DNA of 64,000 bases from an uncultured Pedobacter sp. (GCF_913776295.1 NZ_CAJYOJ010000079.1:1-64000); one strand, 5' to 3'. Shown: positions 27,541 through 35,282, counted from the stretch's first letter. The notes: generated by a model not told the origin, from the letters alone. Numbers and translations are program-made.

Positions 27541-27595
27541 TTTGCAGTTGGGAGTTTTCAGTTTGGAGTTAACCGTTACTGAAAGCAGAGAAAAC

Positions 27596-27636
27596 AATAA
27601 AAACCCCGGTTTGAAATTCAGACCGGGGTTTTTATT
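27596..27636. terminator. bidirectional terminator
   Basis: Perfect 15-base arms AATAAAAACCCCGGT (27596-27610) and ACCGGGGTTTTTATT (27622-27636) lie between the converging kinase and regulator genes, with T-runs in both orientations. Confidence 0.88.
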
Positions 27637-27713
27637 GATATAACAAATTTAATTATTTCTGCTTTTTTCAGCTCTCAGCTCCACGCCAAACGCTCTCCGC
27701 CCCTCGCCCTCCG

Positions 27714-28403
27714 CTAAAACGAAATCTCTTTACCAAAAAGCTTCGCGTATTTACGTTTATCAAAACGGTACAAAGTAGCTGCCCGATAAGAGACGCCTTT
27801 TTGTTTTTCATCAAGCTCTTTCAACACGCCAAAACTTATGATTTTCTTTCTAAAGTTCCTTTTATCGAGTTTTTTTCCCAGCACCAGCTCGTAAACATGT
27901 TGCAACTGTGTTAAGGTAAATTTCTCTGGCAGGAGTTCGAAGGCGATAGGCTGGTGTTTAATCCGCCGTTTTATTTTTTCTAAACCTTTATCATAAATTT
28001 TCTGGTGATCAAAAGCCAGTTTTGGCAGATCGGTAATCGGCAACCAATTGGCCCGCTTGGCGTAAGTGCTGATCGGGCGTAATTCCTTATCTCCACCTAA
28101 ACGGATTAAAGCATAGTAGGCCAAAGTAATTACCCTACCTTGCGGGTGCCTGCCCGGATCGCCAAAAGCATAATACTGCTCCATATAAATACCCCGCAAA
28201 CCGGTAAGCTCGTACAGAATCCGGGAAGCCGACTGATCTAAACTCTCATCAGGACCAACAATGTTACCGGGCAATGCCCACCAATCTTTAAATGGTTCTT
28301 CATTCCTTTCGATTAGCAGGATTTTTAATTCCTTACCATCAAATCCAAACAAAACGCAATCTATCGAGAATACAGAATCTAAATGAGGTAAAATTTGTTC
28401 CAA
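27714..28403 (-). CDS. NUDIX-domain/winged-helix transcriptional regulator (NrtR family)
   Basis: The protein has 229 residues. Residues 10-140 form a NUDIX-like domain (VDCVLFGFDGKELKILLIER-type start, WWALPGNIVGPDESLDQSAS). Residues 150-229 form the winged helix of NrtR-type regulators (FTLTQLQHVYELVLGKKLDK, RNFRKKIISFGVL). In the NUDIX box the expected REUxEE is RILYEL, so at least one metal-binding glutamate is lost and hydrolysis is unlikely. This fits ligand sensing, as known for NrtR and for arabinose regulators of this family in Bacteroidetes. It diverges from pfkA, with a palindrome over the pfkA promoter. Confidence 0.88.
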   Translation of the reverse strand: MEQILPHLDSVFSIDCVLFGFDGKELKILLIERNEEPFKDWWALPGNIVGPDESLDQSASRILYELTGLRGIYMEQYYAFGDPGRHPQGRVITLAYYALIRLGGDKELRPISTYAKRANWLPITDLPKLAFDHQKIYDKGLEKIKRRIKHQPIAFELLPEKFTLTQLQHVYELVLGKKLDKRNFRKKIISFGVLKELDEKQKGVSYRAATLYRFDKRKYAKLFGKEISF

Positions 28404-28477
28404 AGTAAAATTTAGTTATTTTAAACAGATAAAGGTATGACTTTCAATATTAAGTAAAAAAAATAAAATAAATTACT

Positions 28478-28498
28478 TAGTGTAAAAAATACACACTA
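28478..28498. promoter_or_regulatory. candidate NrtR-type operator, copy 2, over the pfkA promoter
   Basis: The core GTGTA-AAAAA-TACAC at 28480-28494 within TAGTGTAAAAAATACACACTA. It touches a -7-like TATATTCG (28497-28504) eleven bases before pfkA, and lies 75 bases from the regulator start. It could control both divergent genes. Confidence 0.7.
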
Positions 28499-28514
28499 TA
28501 TTCGTATTATAAAG

Positions 28515-29501
28515 ATGAAGCCAAATATAAAAAATATAGCAGTATTAACATCTGGAGGCGATGCCCCTGGAATGAATGCAGCAATCAGAGCTGTTGTTCG
28601 TACCGGAATTTACCACGGCATTAACATGTTTGGGGTAATGCAAGGTTACCAAGGTTTAATAACCGACAACATAAAACCCATGGATGCCCGTTCTGTAAGT
28701 AATATTTTACACTTGGGTGGTACCATATTAAAAACTGCACGCTGTTTAGAATTCAAAACAGAAGAAGGTCAGCAGATTGCCTACAATAACTTAAAGAAAA
28801 ATGACATTGATGGACTCGTGGTCATCGGAGGCGACGGAACGTTCACCGGTGCTAAACGTTTTTCAGAAACATTCGGCGTTAAGGTAATTGGTATACCGGG
28901 AACAATTGATAACGATTTAGTTGGATCCGACTTTACTTTAGGCTATGATACTGCTATTAATACCGTAATTGAAGCAATTGATAAAATCAGGGATACTGCC
29001 GATGCCCATGACCGTTTATTTTTTATAGAGGTAATGGGCCGCGATTCTGGATGTATCGCCTTAAGAAGTTCCATTGCCAGCGGTGCCGAAGCGGTATTGC
29101 TGCCAGAGAGAGAAACCAGTGTTAACGAATTGATTGATAAACTGGCTTTAGGTGCAGCAACTAAAAAATCTTCAAGCATTGTTATTGTGGCCGAAGGCCA
29201 TAAACAAGGCGGTGCTTACGATATTGCTAAAAAAGTAAAAGAAACTTTTGACCATTATGACACCAAGGTAACCATTCTTGGTCATCTTCAGAGAGGTGGA
29301 AGTCCGAGCAGTTTCGACAGAATTTTGGGCAGTCGTTTAGGTTTTGCCGCGGTAAATGCGTTAATTGCAGGCGAAACGGAGCAAATGGTAGGTTTAAAAG
29401 GAAACGAGATAAAATTAACCAGCATCAGAGAGGCACTAACTGCTCATTCTTTTAAACTCGAACCCGATTTAATGGAAATGACAGAAGTACTTTCAATATA
29501 A
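28515..29501 (+). CDS. pfkA: ATP-dependent 6-phosphofructokinase
   Basis: A 328-residue glycolytic enzyme that phosphorylates fructose 6-phosphate. Visible motifs: LTSGGDAPGMNAAIRAVVR (ATP site), IGGDGTFTGA, and the catalytic GIPGTIDNDLVGSD with YDTA. EVMGRDSGCIAL and HLQRGGSPSSFDR are substrate-binding segments. The GGDGT motif (rather than a pyrophosphate-type GGDDS) indicates ATP as donor. It starts an apparent operon with a kinase-like gene (one base gap) and gapA (six bases gap). Confidence 0.96.
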   Translation: MKPNIKNIAVLTSGGDAPGMNAAIRAVVRTGIYHGINMFGVMQGYQGLITDNIKPMDARSVSNILHLGGTILKTARCLEFKTEEGQQIAYNNLKKNDIDGLVVIGGDGTFTGAKRFSETFGVKVIGIPGTIDNDLVGSDFTLGYDTAINTVIEAIDKIRDTADAHDRLFFIEVMGRDSGCIALRSSIASGAEAVLLPERETSVNELIDKLALGAATKKSSSIVIVAEGHKQGGAYDIAKKVKETFDHYDTKVTILGHLQRGGSPSSFDRILGSRLGFAAVNALIAGETEQMVGLKGNEIKLTSIREALTAHSFKLEPDLMEMTEVLSI

Positions 29502-29502
29502 T

Positions 29503-30345
29503 ATGGTAGCAGTTGTTTATAGCGGATCGAAAACGGCATTTTGGAAAATAACCCGAAATGGACAGGTAGTAGCACATTGTAATACTACCGGCCTAAATCC
29601 CTGCTTTGTTGATCCGAAAACAATTCTGCAGATTTTAAATAAAAAAGTTGTCCTGGTTAACCATGCAGAAAATATCAAGAAAATTTATTTTTTTGCAGCC
29701 GGAGCTTCATCATCAGATAGAAAACAGGTACTGGCCAAAACCCTGGCGTCATTTTTCAGATACAGCAAAATTGTAGTCGAAAATGATTTATTCGGTGCAG
29801 CCAAAGCCGCCTGTTACAATCAGCCAGGTATTGTTGGCATGCTGGGCAGCGGTGCGCATTGTGCCTATTTTGATGGAAAAAAACCACTGAACAACAATTT
29901 TGGATTAGGCTATATCCTGGGAGATGAAGGCTCATCAAATTATTTCGGAAAAATACTCCTCAAAGAATTTTTAAGCAAAAAAATGCCGCAGGATATAGAG
30001 ACCAAATTTATATTGACGTATAATCTGGACCGCCCTCAGATATTGGAACGTATTTACAATAAGCCACAGGCTAATATATTTTTAACATCGTTTTTCGATT
30101 TCATTACCCATAACAGCAAACATGAGTATATCAGTAAGCTGATTGATGAGGGATTTGAAAAATACTTTGAAACCTATATTCTGCCTATATCGCTAAAACA
30201 TAAAGATAGTGAACTGCATATTGTAGGAAAAGTGGCTGCCGAACTCGAAGACCAATTAAGGTTTGTTGCCGGTAAGTATGATCTAAAAATTAAAAGCATC
30301 ATTAAAGAACCAATACAAAATTTATTAAAACATTACATTAATTAA
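29503..30345 (+). CDS. BadF-type kinase paralogue with degenerate ATP loop
   Basis: The protein has 280 residues and aligns along its length with the kinase at 26680: FFAAGASSSDRKQ, GMLGSGAHCAYFDGKK, GYILGDEGSSNYFGKILL, IYNKPQANIFL. The phosphate-1 loop DGGSTKT of the paralogue is replaced by VYSGSKTAF: the aspartate needed for metal and phosphate binding is tyrosine and one residue is missing. It may therefore be a pseudokinase, a sugar sensor or a very weak kinase. It sits between pfkA and gapA in the same operon, suggesting a role in control of glycolysis rather than sugar uptake; this is inference. Confidence 0.75.
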   Translation: MVAVVYSGSKTAFWKITRNGQVVAHCNTTGLNPCFVDPKTILQILNKKVVLVNHAENIKKIYFFAAGASSSDRKQVLAKTLASFFRYSKIVVENDLFGAAKAACYNQPGIVGMLGSGAHCAYFDGKKPLNNNFGLGYILGDEGSSNYFGKILLKEFLSKKMPQDIETKFILTYNLDRPQILERIYNKPQANIFLTSFFDFITHNSKHEYISKLIDEGFEKYFETYILPISLKHKDSELHIVGKVAAELEDQLRFVAGKYDLKIKSIIKEPIQNLLKHYIN

Positions 30346-30351
30346 CAAACA

Positions 30352-31350
30352 ATGAGCAAAATTGGAATAAACGGCTTTGGCCGTATTGGCAGACTGGTTT
30401 TCAGAGCCGCATTAAAAAGAGGATTGGATATCGTAGCGATCAATGATTTGATCGAGCCTGATTATATGGCATACATGTTAAAATATGATACTACGCATGG
30501 GAAATTTGATGGCACTATTGATGTTGTTGATGGCAACTTAGTGGTTAATGGCAAAACCATCCGCGTAACTGCAGAAAGAAATCCTGCTGATTTAAAATGG
30601 GATACTGTAGGTGTTGAAGTGGTAATCGAATCAACAGGTTTGTTCTTAACCCGTGTTGATGCCGAAAAACACATCGCTGCAGGTGCTAAAAAAGTAGTTT
30701 TCTCTGCGCCTGCCAAAGATAGCGATATCCCGACTTATGTGATGGGTGTTAACCACGATAAATTAACCGCAGATCAAACTATTGTTTCTAACGCATCTTG
30801 TACCACCAACTGTTTAGCACCAATTGCTAAAGTTTTAAACGATAACTTTGGTATTGTTGAAGGTTTAATGAGTACCATCCACGCGGTAACTGCAACTCAA
30901 AAAACTGTTGATGGTCCTTCTGCTAAAGACTGGAGAGGTGGCCGTGGCGGTTTTTCTAACATCATCCCTTCTTCTACCGGTGCGGCTAAAGCAGTAGGTA
31001 TGGTGTTACCTGAATTAAAAGGTAAATTAACCGGTATGTCTTTCCGTGTTCCTGTTGCCGACGTTTCGGTAGTAGATTTAACTGCACGTTTAGAAAAACC
31101 GGCTACTTACGAGCAGATTAAAGCCGCCATGAAAGCAGCTTCTGAAGGCGAATTAAAAGGCGTTTTAGCCTATACTGAAGATGAAGTTGTTTCTTCTGAC
31201 TTCATTGGTGATGATCATGCTTCTATTTTTGATGCTAAAGCTGGTATTTCATTAAATGATAACTTCGTTAAAGTGGTATCTTGGTACGATAACGAATGGG
31301 GATACTCTTCTGCATTAGCCAAATTTGTAGAATATTACGCAAGTTTGTAA
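30352..31350 (+). CDS. gapA: type I glyceraldehyde-3-phosphate dehydrogenase
   Basis: A 332-residue enzyme that oxidises glyceraldehyde 3-phosphate with NAD and phosphate. The dinucleotide fold begins INGFGRIGRLVFRAA. The active-site Cys150 is in SNASCTTNCLAP, with His177 in STIHAVTATQ. FRVPVADVSVVDLTA and SWYDNEWGYS are family signatures. It is the last gene of the pfkA operon and is followed by a strong terminator at 31389-31420. Codons are strongly biased to a small set, as in highly expressed genes. Confidence 0.97.
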   Translation: MSKIGINGFGRIGRLVFRAALKRGLDIVAINDLIEPDYMAYMLKYDTTHGKFDGTIDVVDGNLVVNGKTIRVTAERNPADLKWDTVGVEVVIESTGLFLTRVDAEKHIAAGAKKVVFSAPAKDSDIPTYVMGVNHDKLTADQTIVSNASCTTNCLAPIAKVLNDNFGIVEGLMSTIHAVTATQKTVDGPSAKDWRGGRGGFSNIIPSSTGAAKAVGMVLPELKGKLTGMSFRVPVADVSVVDLTARLEKPATYEQIKAAMKAASEGELKGVLAYTEDEVVSSDFIGDDHASIFDAKAGISLNDNFVKVVSWYDNEWGYSSALAKFVEYYASL

Positions 31351-31388
31351 CTAAAAAATTGCTTCAAGCAATTTCAAACCATATTAAG

Positions 31389-31420
31389 GGCAACATTATT
31401 CAATTAATGTTGCCTTTTTA
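31389..31420 (+). terminator. gapA terminator
   Basis: Arms GGCAACATTA and TAATGTTGCC with a 6-base loop, followed by TTTTTATTTTG. Confidence 0.88.
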
Positions 31421-31567
31421 TTTTGAAAACAATTTTCATCAGTAAAAATCTTCCCTAAAAACAAACAAAAGATTTATTTTATCAAAATCCGACTTCAAAT
31501 ATCTAGATAGCAATCATTTGAAGATGAAAAACGGGGTAAAAATTCAAAAAAAATTATTTCTAAGCTA

Positions 31568-31583
31568 TAATCGAAACCGATTA
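31568..31583. promoter_or_regulatory. short palindrome TAATCG-N4-CGATTA
   Basis: A perfect 6-4-6 inverted repeat about 50 bases upstream of a consensus promoter in a gene-poor region. The form resembles operators of LacI-type regulators, but no such regulator is in the window. Confidence 0.3.
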
Positions 31584-31617
31584 AGACAAAAAGATAGCTA
31601 AATCTGATATATTTAAC

Positions 31618-31648
31618 ATTTTGTTAACACAGTTTTACCTTATCTTTG
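31618..31648 (+). promoter_or_regulatory. consensus Bacteroidota promoter
   Basis: TTTTG ending at 31623, 17 bases, then TATCTTTG at 31641-31648. It reads into a stretch with only a 57-codon frame (31704-31877). Confidence 0.65.
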
Positions 31649-31703
31649 CAATACCATCATTTTAAATCCTAAAATCATCACTAAAAAAGAACAGGAAATA
31701 AAA

Positions 31704-31877
31704 ATGACAAAAAAAATACTTAAAAATTTCTTAGTGTATTTTTTACACTATCATTTTTTTTACTATATTTGTATCATAATAAACGAGACGATGTTTATTA
31801 TCAAGAAAAAAGATAAATCACTTTCTGATAAACCCTGTGGTTTAGAAAGAGAGTTAAAGACAAAGCCTGGCTCATAA
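31704..31877 (+). CDS. possible 57-residue small protein (uncertain)
   Basis: An open frame from ATG 31704 begins MTKKILKNFLVYFLHYHFFY, is aromatic and hydrophobic in its first half, and is lysine-rich in its second half, ending KTKPGS. A shorter in-frame start at 31791 gives 28 residues. The first half is composed of the operator and -7 element of a second promoter (31764-31771), so it may merely be translated regulatory DNA. The shorter form lies cleanly between that promoter and a terminator. I do not recognise either product; a leader peptide or a non-coding transcript are alternatives. Confidence 0.25.
   Translation: MTKKILKNFLVYFLHYHFFYYICIIINETMFIIKKKDKSLSDKPCGLERELKTKPGS
31732..31750. 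promoter_or_regulatory. candidate NrtR-type operator, copy 3
   Basis: TAGTGTA-TTTTT-TACACTA, a perfect 7-5-7 inverted repeat (core GTGTA-N5-TACAC at 31734-31748). It lies 13 bases upstream of a TATATTTG -7 element at 31764-31771. Confidence 0.7.
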
Positions 31878-31935
31878 CAGGTTTATATTTGGTTAGAAAA
31901 AAGAGATACGTCTGGATGGAGTATCTCTTTTCTTT
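31764..31935 (+). ncRNA. short transcription unit: promoter element, ~150-base RNA, terminator
   Basis: A -7 element TATATTTG (31764-31771) follows the palindromic operator. About 130 bases downstream is a terminator with perfect 9-base arms AAGAGATAC (31901-31909) and GTATCTCTT (31921-31929), then TTCTTTTATAT. The only frame inside encodes 28 residues. The unit could be a regulated small RNA, a leader peptide or a leader of a lost gene. There is no gene for 175 bases after the terminator. Confidence 0.45.
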
Positions 31936-32110
31936 TATATAGCGTTTTTATTTAGAGGAGGATCAAACTACCTAAAATAACCTTTCGCAATCATGATTAA
32001 TCAATTTGCAACATTCCTGATTTGACTAAGCTAAATTCCCGGATAAAATTTCTTTGTTTTATATTTGTTAAACCCCCAACCATCTAAATTTTTAACACAG
32101 CCTCCATTTC

Positions 32111-33310
32111 ATGAGTAAGTTCAACAGGCCCTCAACTGCTAAAACCGAATACGAATCCCAGCGCCTGAACAAGCTTAGGCGTTATGACATTATCGATTCA
32201 CCTCCTGAACTTCTTTTCGATCTGATTGCAGAGATAGCGAAAACCACCTTTAAAGCTACCGGATCATTTGTTTCGTTCATCGATGATAAGCAAGTTTATT
32301 TCAAAGCCAATACCAGTTTGATACCAGTTTCGGTAATGGAGAAAAAAGATAGCTTATGTACCCTGGCTTCGCAATCGGATGAAATTACCCTGATCGGAGA
32401 TACTAAAACTTGTATTGCATTAAAAAACAATGCATACGTTAAAATGGATAATGGCATCCGATTTTATGCCGCCGCACCAATTACCACTATGGAAGGCTTT
32501 ATAATTGGAACTGTCAGCGTAATCGACAATAAAGCCAGGCATGACATCGACAAAGACCAGCTAAGCGTATTAAAATGGTTAGCCAGGATTACCCTTGAAA
32601 AACTGGAATCGCGATTAATCCACCGCATTTCGGTACGGGCTTACGACGACCGCTTGCACCGGCTTGCGCACGACATGAAAAACCCGGCCACCTCACTGAT
32701 TGCATATGGCCAGCTGTTGGAGAAAGGTTTGCTTTCGAAGGAAAAACTTGCGTCTGTAGGCAACAAAATTGAGCAAACCGGCCGCAATATCGAGCAAACG
32801 ATGAATAACCTGCTGAATGAAGCCAAAAATGAGAATGCTGCCATAGATCTTAAATTCGAAACGGTTAAAGTAATGGACCTGATCAACGCTGCAGCTGCAA
32901 CTTTTGACTTTACACTAAAGCAAAAACGACAAACGCTTAAAATAACCTGCCACACTGAAGGCCATATCCAGGTAGACCAAGAACGGATCAATGATGCTTT
33001 CAATAACCTGCTGAGCAATGCGATTAAATATTCGCATAAAGGTGCAAGTATAGAGATAATCTGCACCGCAGCCGCCAGTAACATTATATTTGAATTTAAA
33101 GACAACGGTTTGGGGCTGACCAAACAAGATATCTCCAGGTTGTTTACCAAGTTTGCCAAATTATCATCAGTGCCAACCGCAAAAGAACGCTCTCATGGCA
33201 TTGGGCTATACATTGTTAAAACATTAGTGCAACTGCATGGCGGTAAAGTATGGGCAAGTAGTGCGGGCAAAAATTTAGGCAGCTCATTTTTTATTTCCTT
33301 GCCAAAATAA
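32111..33310 (+). CDS. GAF-domain sensor histidine kinase
   Basis: A 399-residue soluble kinase with no membrane segment. Residues 25-165 form a GAF sensor domain (RRYDIIDSPPELLFDLIAEI, FYAAAPITTMEGFIIGTVSV). The phospho-acceptor His187 is in RLAHDMKNPATS. The ATPase domain shows the N box NNLLSNAIKYS, the G1 box DNGLGLTKQD and the G2 box SHGIGLYIVKTLV. It senses a cytoplasmic signal through GAF and passes phosphate to a response regulator that is not encoded nearby, so it is an orphan kinase. The ligand is unknown. Confidence 0.92.
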   Translation: MSKFNRPSTAKTEYESQRLNKLRRYDIIDSPPELLFDLIAEIAKTTFKATGSFVSFIDDKQVYFKANTSLIPVSVMEKKDSLCTLASQSDEITLIGDTKTCIALKNNAYVKMDNGIRFYAAAPITTMEGFIIGTVSVIDNKARHDIDKDQLSVLKWLARITLEKLESRLIHRISVRAYDDRLHRLAHDMKNPATSLIAYGQLLEKGLLSKEKLASVGNKIEQTGRNIEQTMNNLLNEAKNENAAIDLKFETVKVMDLINAAAATFDFTLKQKRQTLKITCHTEGHIQVDQERINDAFNNLLSNAIKYSHKGASIEIICTAAASNIIFEFKDNGLGLTKQDISRLFTKFAKLSSVPTAKERSHGIGLYIVKTLVQLHGGKVWASSAGKNLGSSFFISLPK

Positions 33311-33549
33311 GAAGGTCTACCAATTAAGGATTAAAGCAAATCGTTTATCACTTATTTCAGAAGACTTTGAAATGAGTTACTTCATAAAGCATCAAGGATT
33401 TTATCAATACTGATGATTAACTGATGATCAGAGCAAAACTTCGATTCATAAAGGTAAAAGAATTTCAACGCTAAGTATTTTATGATTTAGGAGAAGGATT
33501 TTCGCTATAAAATAAGCAACTGAAAGTACCTGCCACATCACATCCAAAG
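33311..33549. other. intergenic, nothing recognised
   Basis: AT-rich DNA after the histidine kinase gene with no supported frame, repeat or strong hairpin. Together with the candidate RNA and the bases up to 33800 it forms a 490-base gap. Confidence 0.5.
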
Positions 33550-33643
33550 CCAAAAGAAAAAAGGGATGTAACCTCCGGCTACATCCCTTATCTAAATTAA
33601 CGCTCTCAACTTATGAAGTTGTATAAGGCTCTCACCCCTTATG
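33550..33643 (-). ncRNA. candidate small RNA with three hairpins
   Basis: Read on the minus strand: a -7-like TAATATTG (33648-33655), then hairpin ATAAGG/CCTTAT (33623-33642), hairpin CAACTT/AAGTTG (33607-33621), and a terminator with perfect 10-base arms AAGGGATGTA/TACATCCCTT (33561-33589) followed by TTTTTTCTTTT. The total is about 90 bases with no open frame. No good -33 element is visible. It lies in a 490-base gap downstream of a Crp-type gene, so a processed 3' end of that transcript is an alternative. Confidence 0.45.
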
Positions 33644-33800
33644 CCTACAATATTACGACAGAAAAATTAAGATTTGATGAAGATTTTTAAATTAATTGTA
33701 AATAAATCGGTTTTTCTATCTTTTAATCGATTAAAAATAAACATTTACGCTTTAATAAGCCGGTGACACCATCTTCACTGAATTGAAATACTTCGTCGGG

Positions 33801-34409
33801 CTAAATCAACCGCCTAACCAGCTTACTCCGGATTCTGCTTAGCGTTTCGAGGCGCATCCCCAGGTAAGTAGCCAGATAACGTAAAGGGACCATAGATATA
33901 TCAAAAGGATTCAGCTCTTTAAACTTTTCATAACGCCTTTCAGCAGATGGAATACGTGCCAGCATCGATCGCTCAGAAGCTGCATGGTACTGGATTTCGA
34001 GTATTTTTCGCCATATGATGTTTGTTTCCTGATAGTCAGCATAAAGCTCATTTATTAATAAGTACGGAATGGCAACCAATTCTGAATTCGCCAATGCCTG
34101 TAGATATTCTATAGAAGGTTTCGGGGAAGTACCTGGATACTGGATTGCACCAACAAATTCATTACCCGCACTAATCCAAGTGGTAATTTCTTTACGCTCA
34201 TCTTTGATAAAACCCCTTACCAATCCTGATACCACAAAAAAAATGGAATTATTATTATCAATAGGAGACAAAATATGTTTATTCTTCATAATGAGAATAG
34301 GCTCCACATTTTCCTCTATTTTTTGGATAAATCCAGAAGTTATGGGATGCAACTGACTGAAATAGTTTAACACAGCGTTTACCAAAAACGCCTTCCGGGA
34401 TTCGAGCAT
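33801..34409 (-). CDS. Crp/Fnr-family transcriptional regulator
   Basis: The protein has 202 residues from ATG 34409; a TTG at 34415 adds two. Residues 20-120 form a cyclic-nucleotide-binding-like beta roll (NNNSIFFVVSGLVRGFIKDE, TTWISAGNEFVGAI). The C-terminus is a short helix-turn-helix (FDISMVPLRYLATYLGMRLE, TLSRIRSKL). The cAMP-contact residues of E. coli CRP are not evident, as usual in Bacteroidota members, whose ligand is generally unknown. No adjacent target gene is evident. Confidence 0.87.
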   Translation of the reverse strand: MLESRKAFLVNAVLNYFSQLHPITSGFIQKIEENVEPILIMKNKHILSPIDNNNSIFFVVSGLVRGFIKDERKEITTWISAGNEFVGAIQYPGTSPKPSIEYLQALANSELVAIPYLLINELYADYQETNIIWRKILEIQYHAASERSMLARIPSAERRYEKFKELNPFDISMVPLRYLATYLGMRLETLSRIRSKLVRRLI

Positions 34410-34506
34410 ACACAATAGGGTTAGACTTTAGACCCTTAATTATAGCAATTTCGAATGAAATATAAAAATTTAATAGATTATTGGCACAATCGTTCAGCTA
34501 CCGGTA

Positions 34507-34827
34507 TTACAATGCAGACTTCCTGATGGTTTGAAGTGCCAGTTGATTTATCCAGGTAAAAATTCTAAGTTTAGTTTTATCAAATTGCGGAAAAGATCGC
34601 CAGGCTTCGCAAAATGTCTGCTCTAAAATTAATTTAGCTTTTTCTTCGTTATTCACATATCGTATAATATTTCCATAAATAGCTGCCGAATATTTCTGAT
34701 AAAGCGCTTTGAATGCAACACCATCATAAGCCTGTAGCGTAGTAAAAAATAAATTATCATCCGATAATTCGGCTTTACTGCCAATGCTTAATTCTTGATA
34801 GATATCCCTTTGATATAATGGCTGCAT
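34507..34827 (-). CDS. short protein resembling sigma-70 region 2 only
   Basis: The protein has 106 residues from ATG 34827. Segment DGVAFKALYQKYSAAIYGNI, then RYVNNEEKAKLILEQTFCEA with WRSFPQFDKTKLRIFTWINQ, follows the pattern of extracytoplasmic-function sigma region 2. The chain ends right after region 2 (LALQTIRKSAL) and no region 4 can be read downstream in any frame I checked. It cannot recognise a -35 element as a normal sigma factor. It may be a truncated relic or a small regulatory form. The asparagine/aspartate positions typical of region 2.4 are poorly kept. Confidence 0.55.
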   Translation of the reverse strand: MQPLYQRDIYQELSIGSKAELSDDNLFFTTLQAYDGVAFKALYQKYSAAIYGNIIRYVNNEEKAKLILEQTFCEAWRSFPQFDKTKLRIFTWINQLALQTIRKSAL

Positions 34828-35185
34828 GATTATTTTGATATTTACTAATAACACGAAGCGGTTATGTTTGTTTATTCAAGGCTGTAAAATCAAACAACCG
34901 AATGGAGTAAAAAGAATGATGTCCCGAAATACCAGGCCGTTTTGCAGCGATGTTAGTTAAGGTTTTAAAGTGGTGCCTGGGTTAGACGACAATTAAGCAC
35001 TGAAAACACATTCTGTATTTTTTTATAGATCTGACTGGATATGGCATACCTAAATCTGATGCCCGAGATATTTCGGCCTATACCAAAGCATAAATTGCAA
35101 AACCAAAAAGACATGTAAATACTAGTCATCAATTCCTGGCAGCTTAGGAAGGTATTTGTCTTTGATCATTATTTTAAAATAATGC

Positions 35186-35282
35186 TTGCAAGAAACCATG
35201 CTTATTGTATCTTTGCAACCGCTCTGGAAGCTTCCACTCCAGGGTTTAAGAAAGCTTTCCAGCAATGGGAAGCTTTTCTTAT
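35186..35282 (+). ncRNA. candidate ~65-base RNA: consensus promoter followed at once by hairpins
   Basis: TTG (35186-35188), 19 bases, TATCTTTG (35208-35215) match the promoter consensus. Transcription would start near 35221 and meet a self-complementary GGAAGCTTCC (35226-35235; also CTGGAAG facing CTCCAG), then a terminator-like stem AAGAAAGCTTTCC / GGGAAGCTTTTCTT (35248-35280). No frame fits in between. The two hairpins share AAGCTT words and could pair alternatively, like an attenuator. The next plus-strand gene is more than 9 kb away, so an independent RNA is more likely than a leader. Confidence 0.45.

Noticed and set aside
34855..35180. tRNA gene in the gene-poor region
   Set aside because: I looked for a cloverleaf with the T-loop GGTTCGAATCC in all gaps over 150 bases and saw none.
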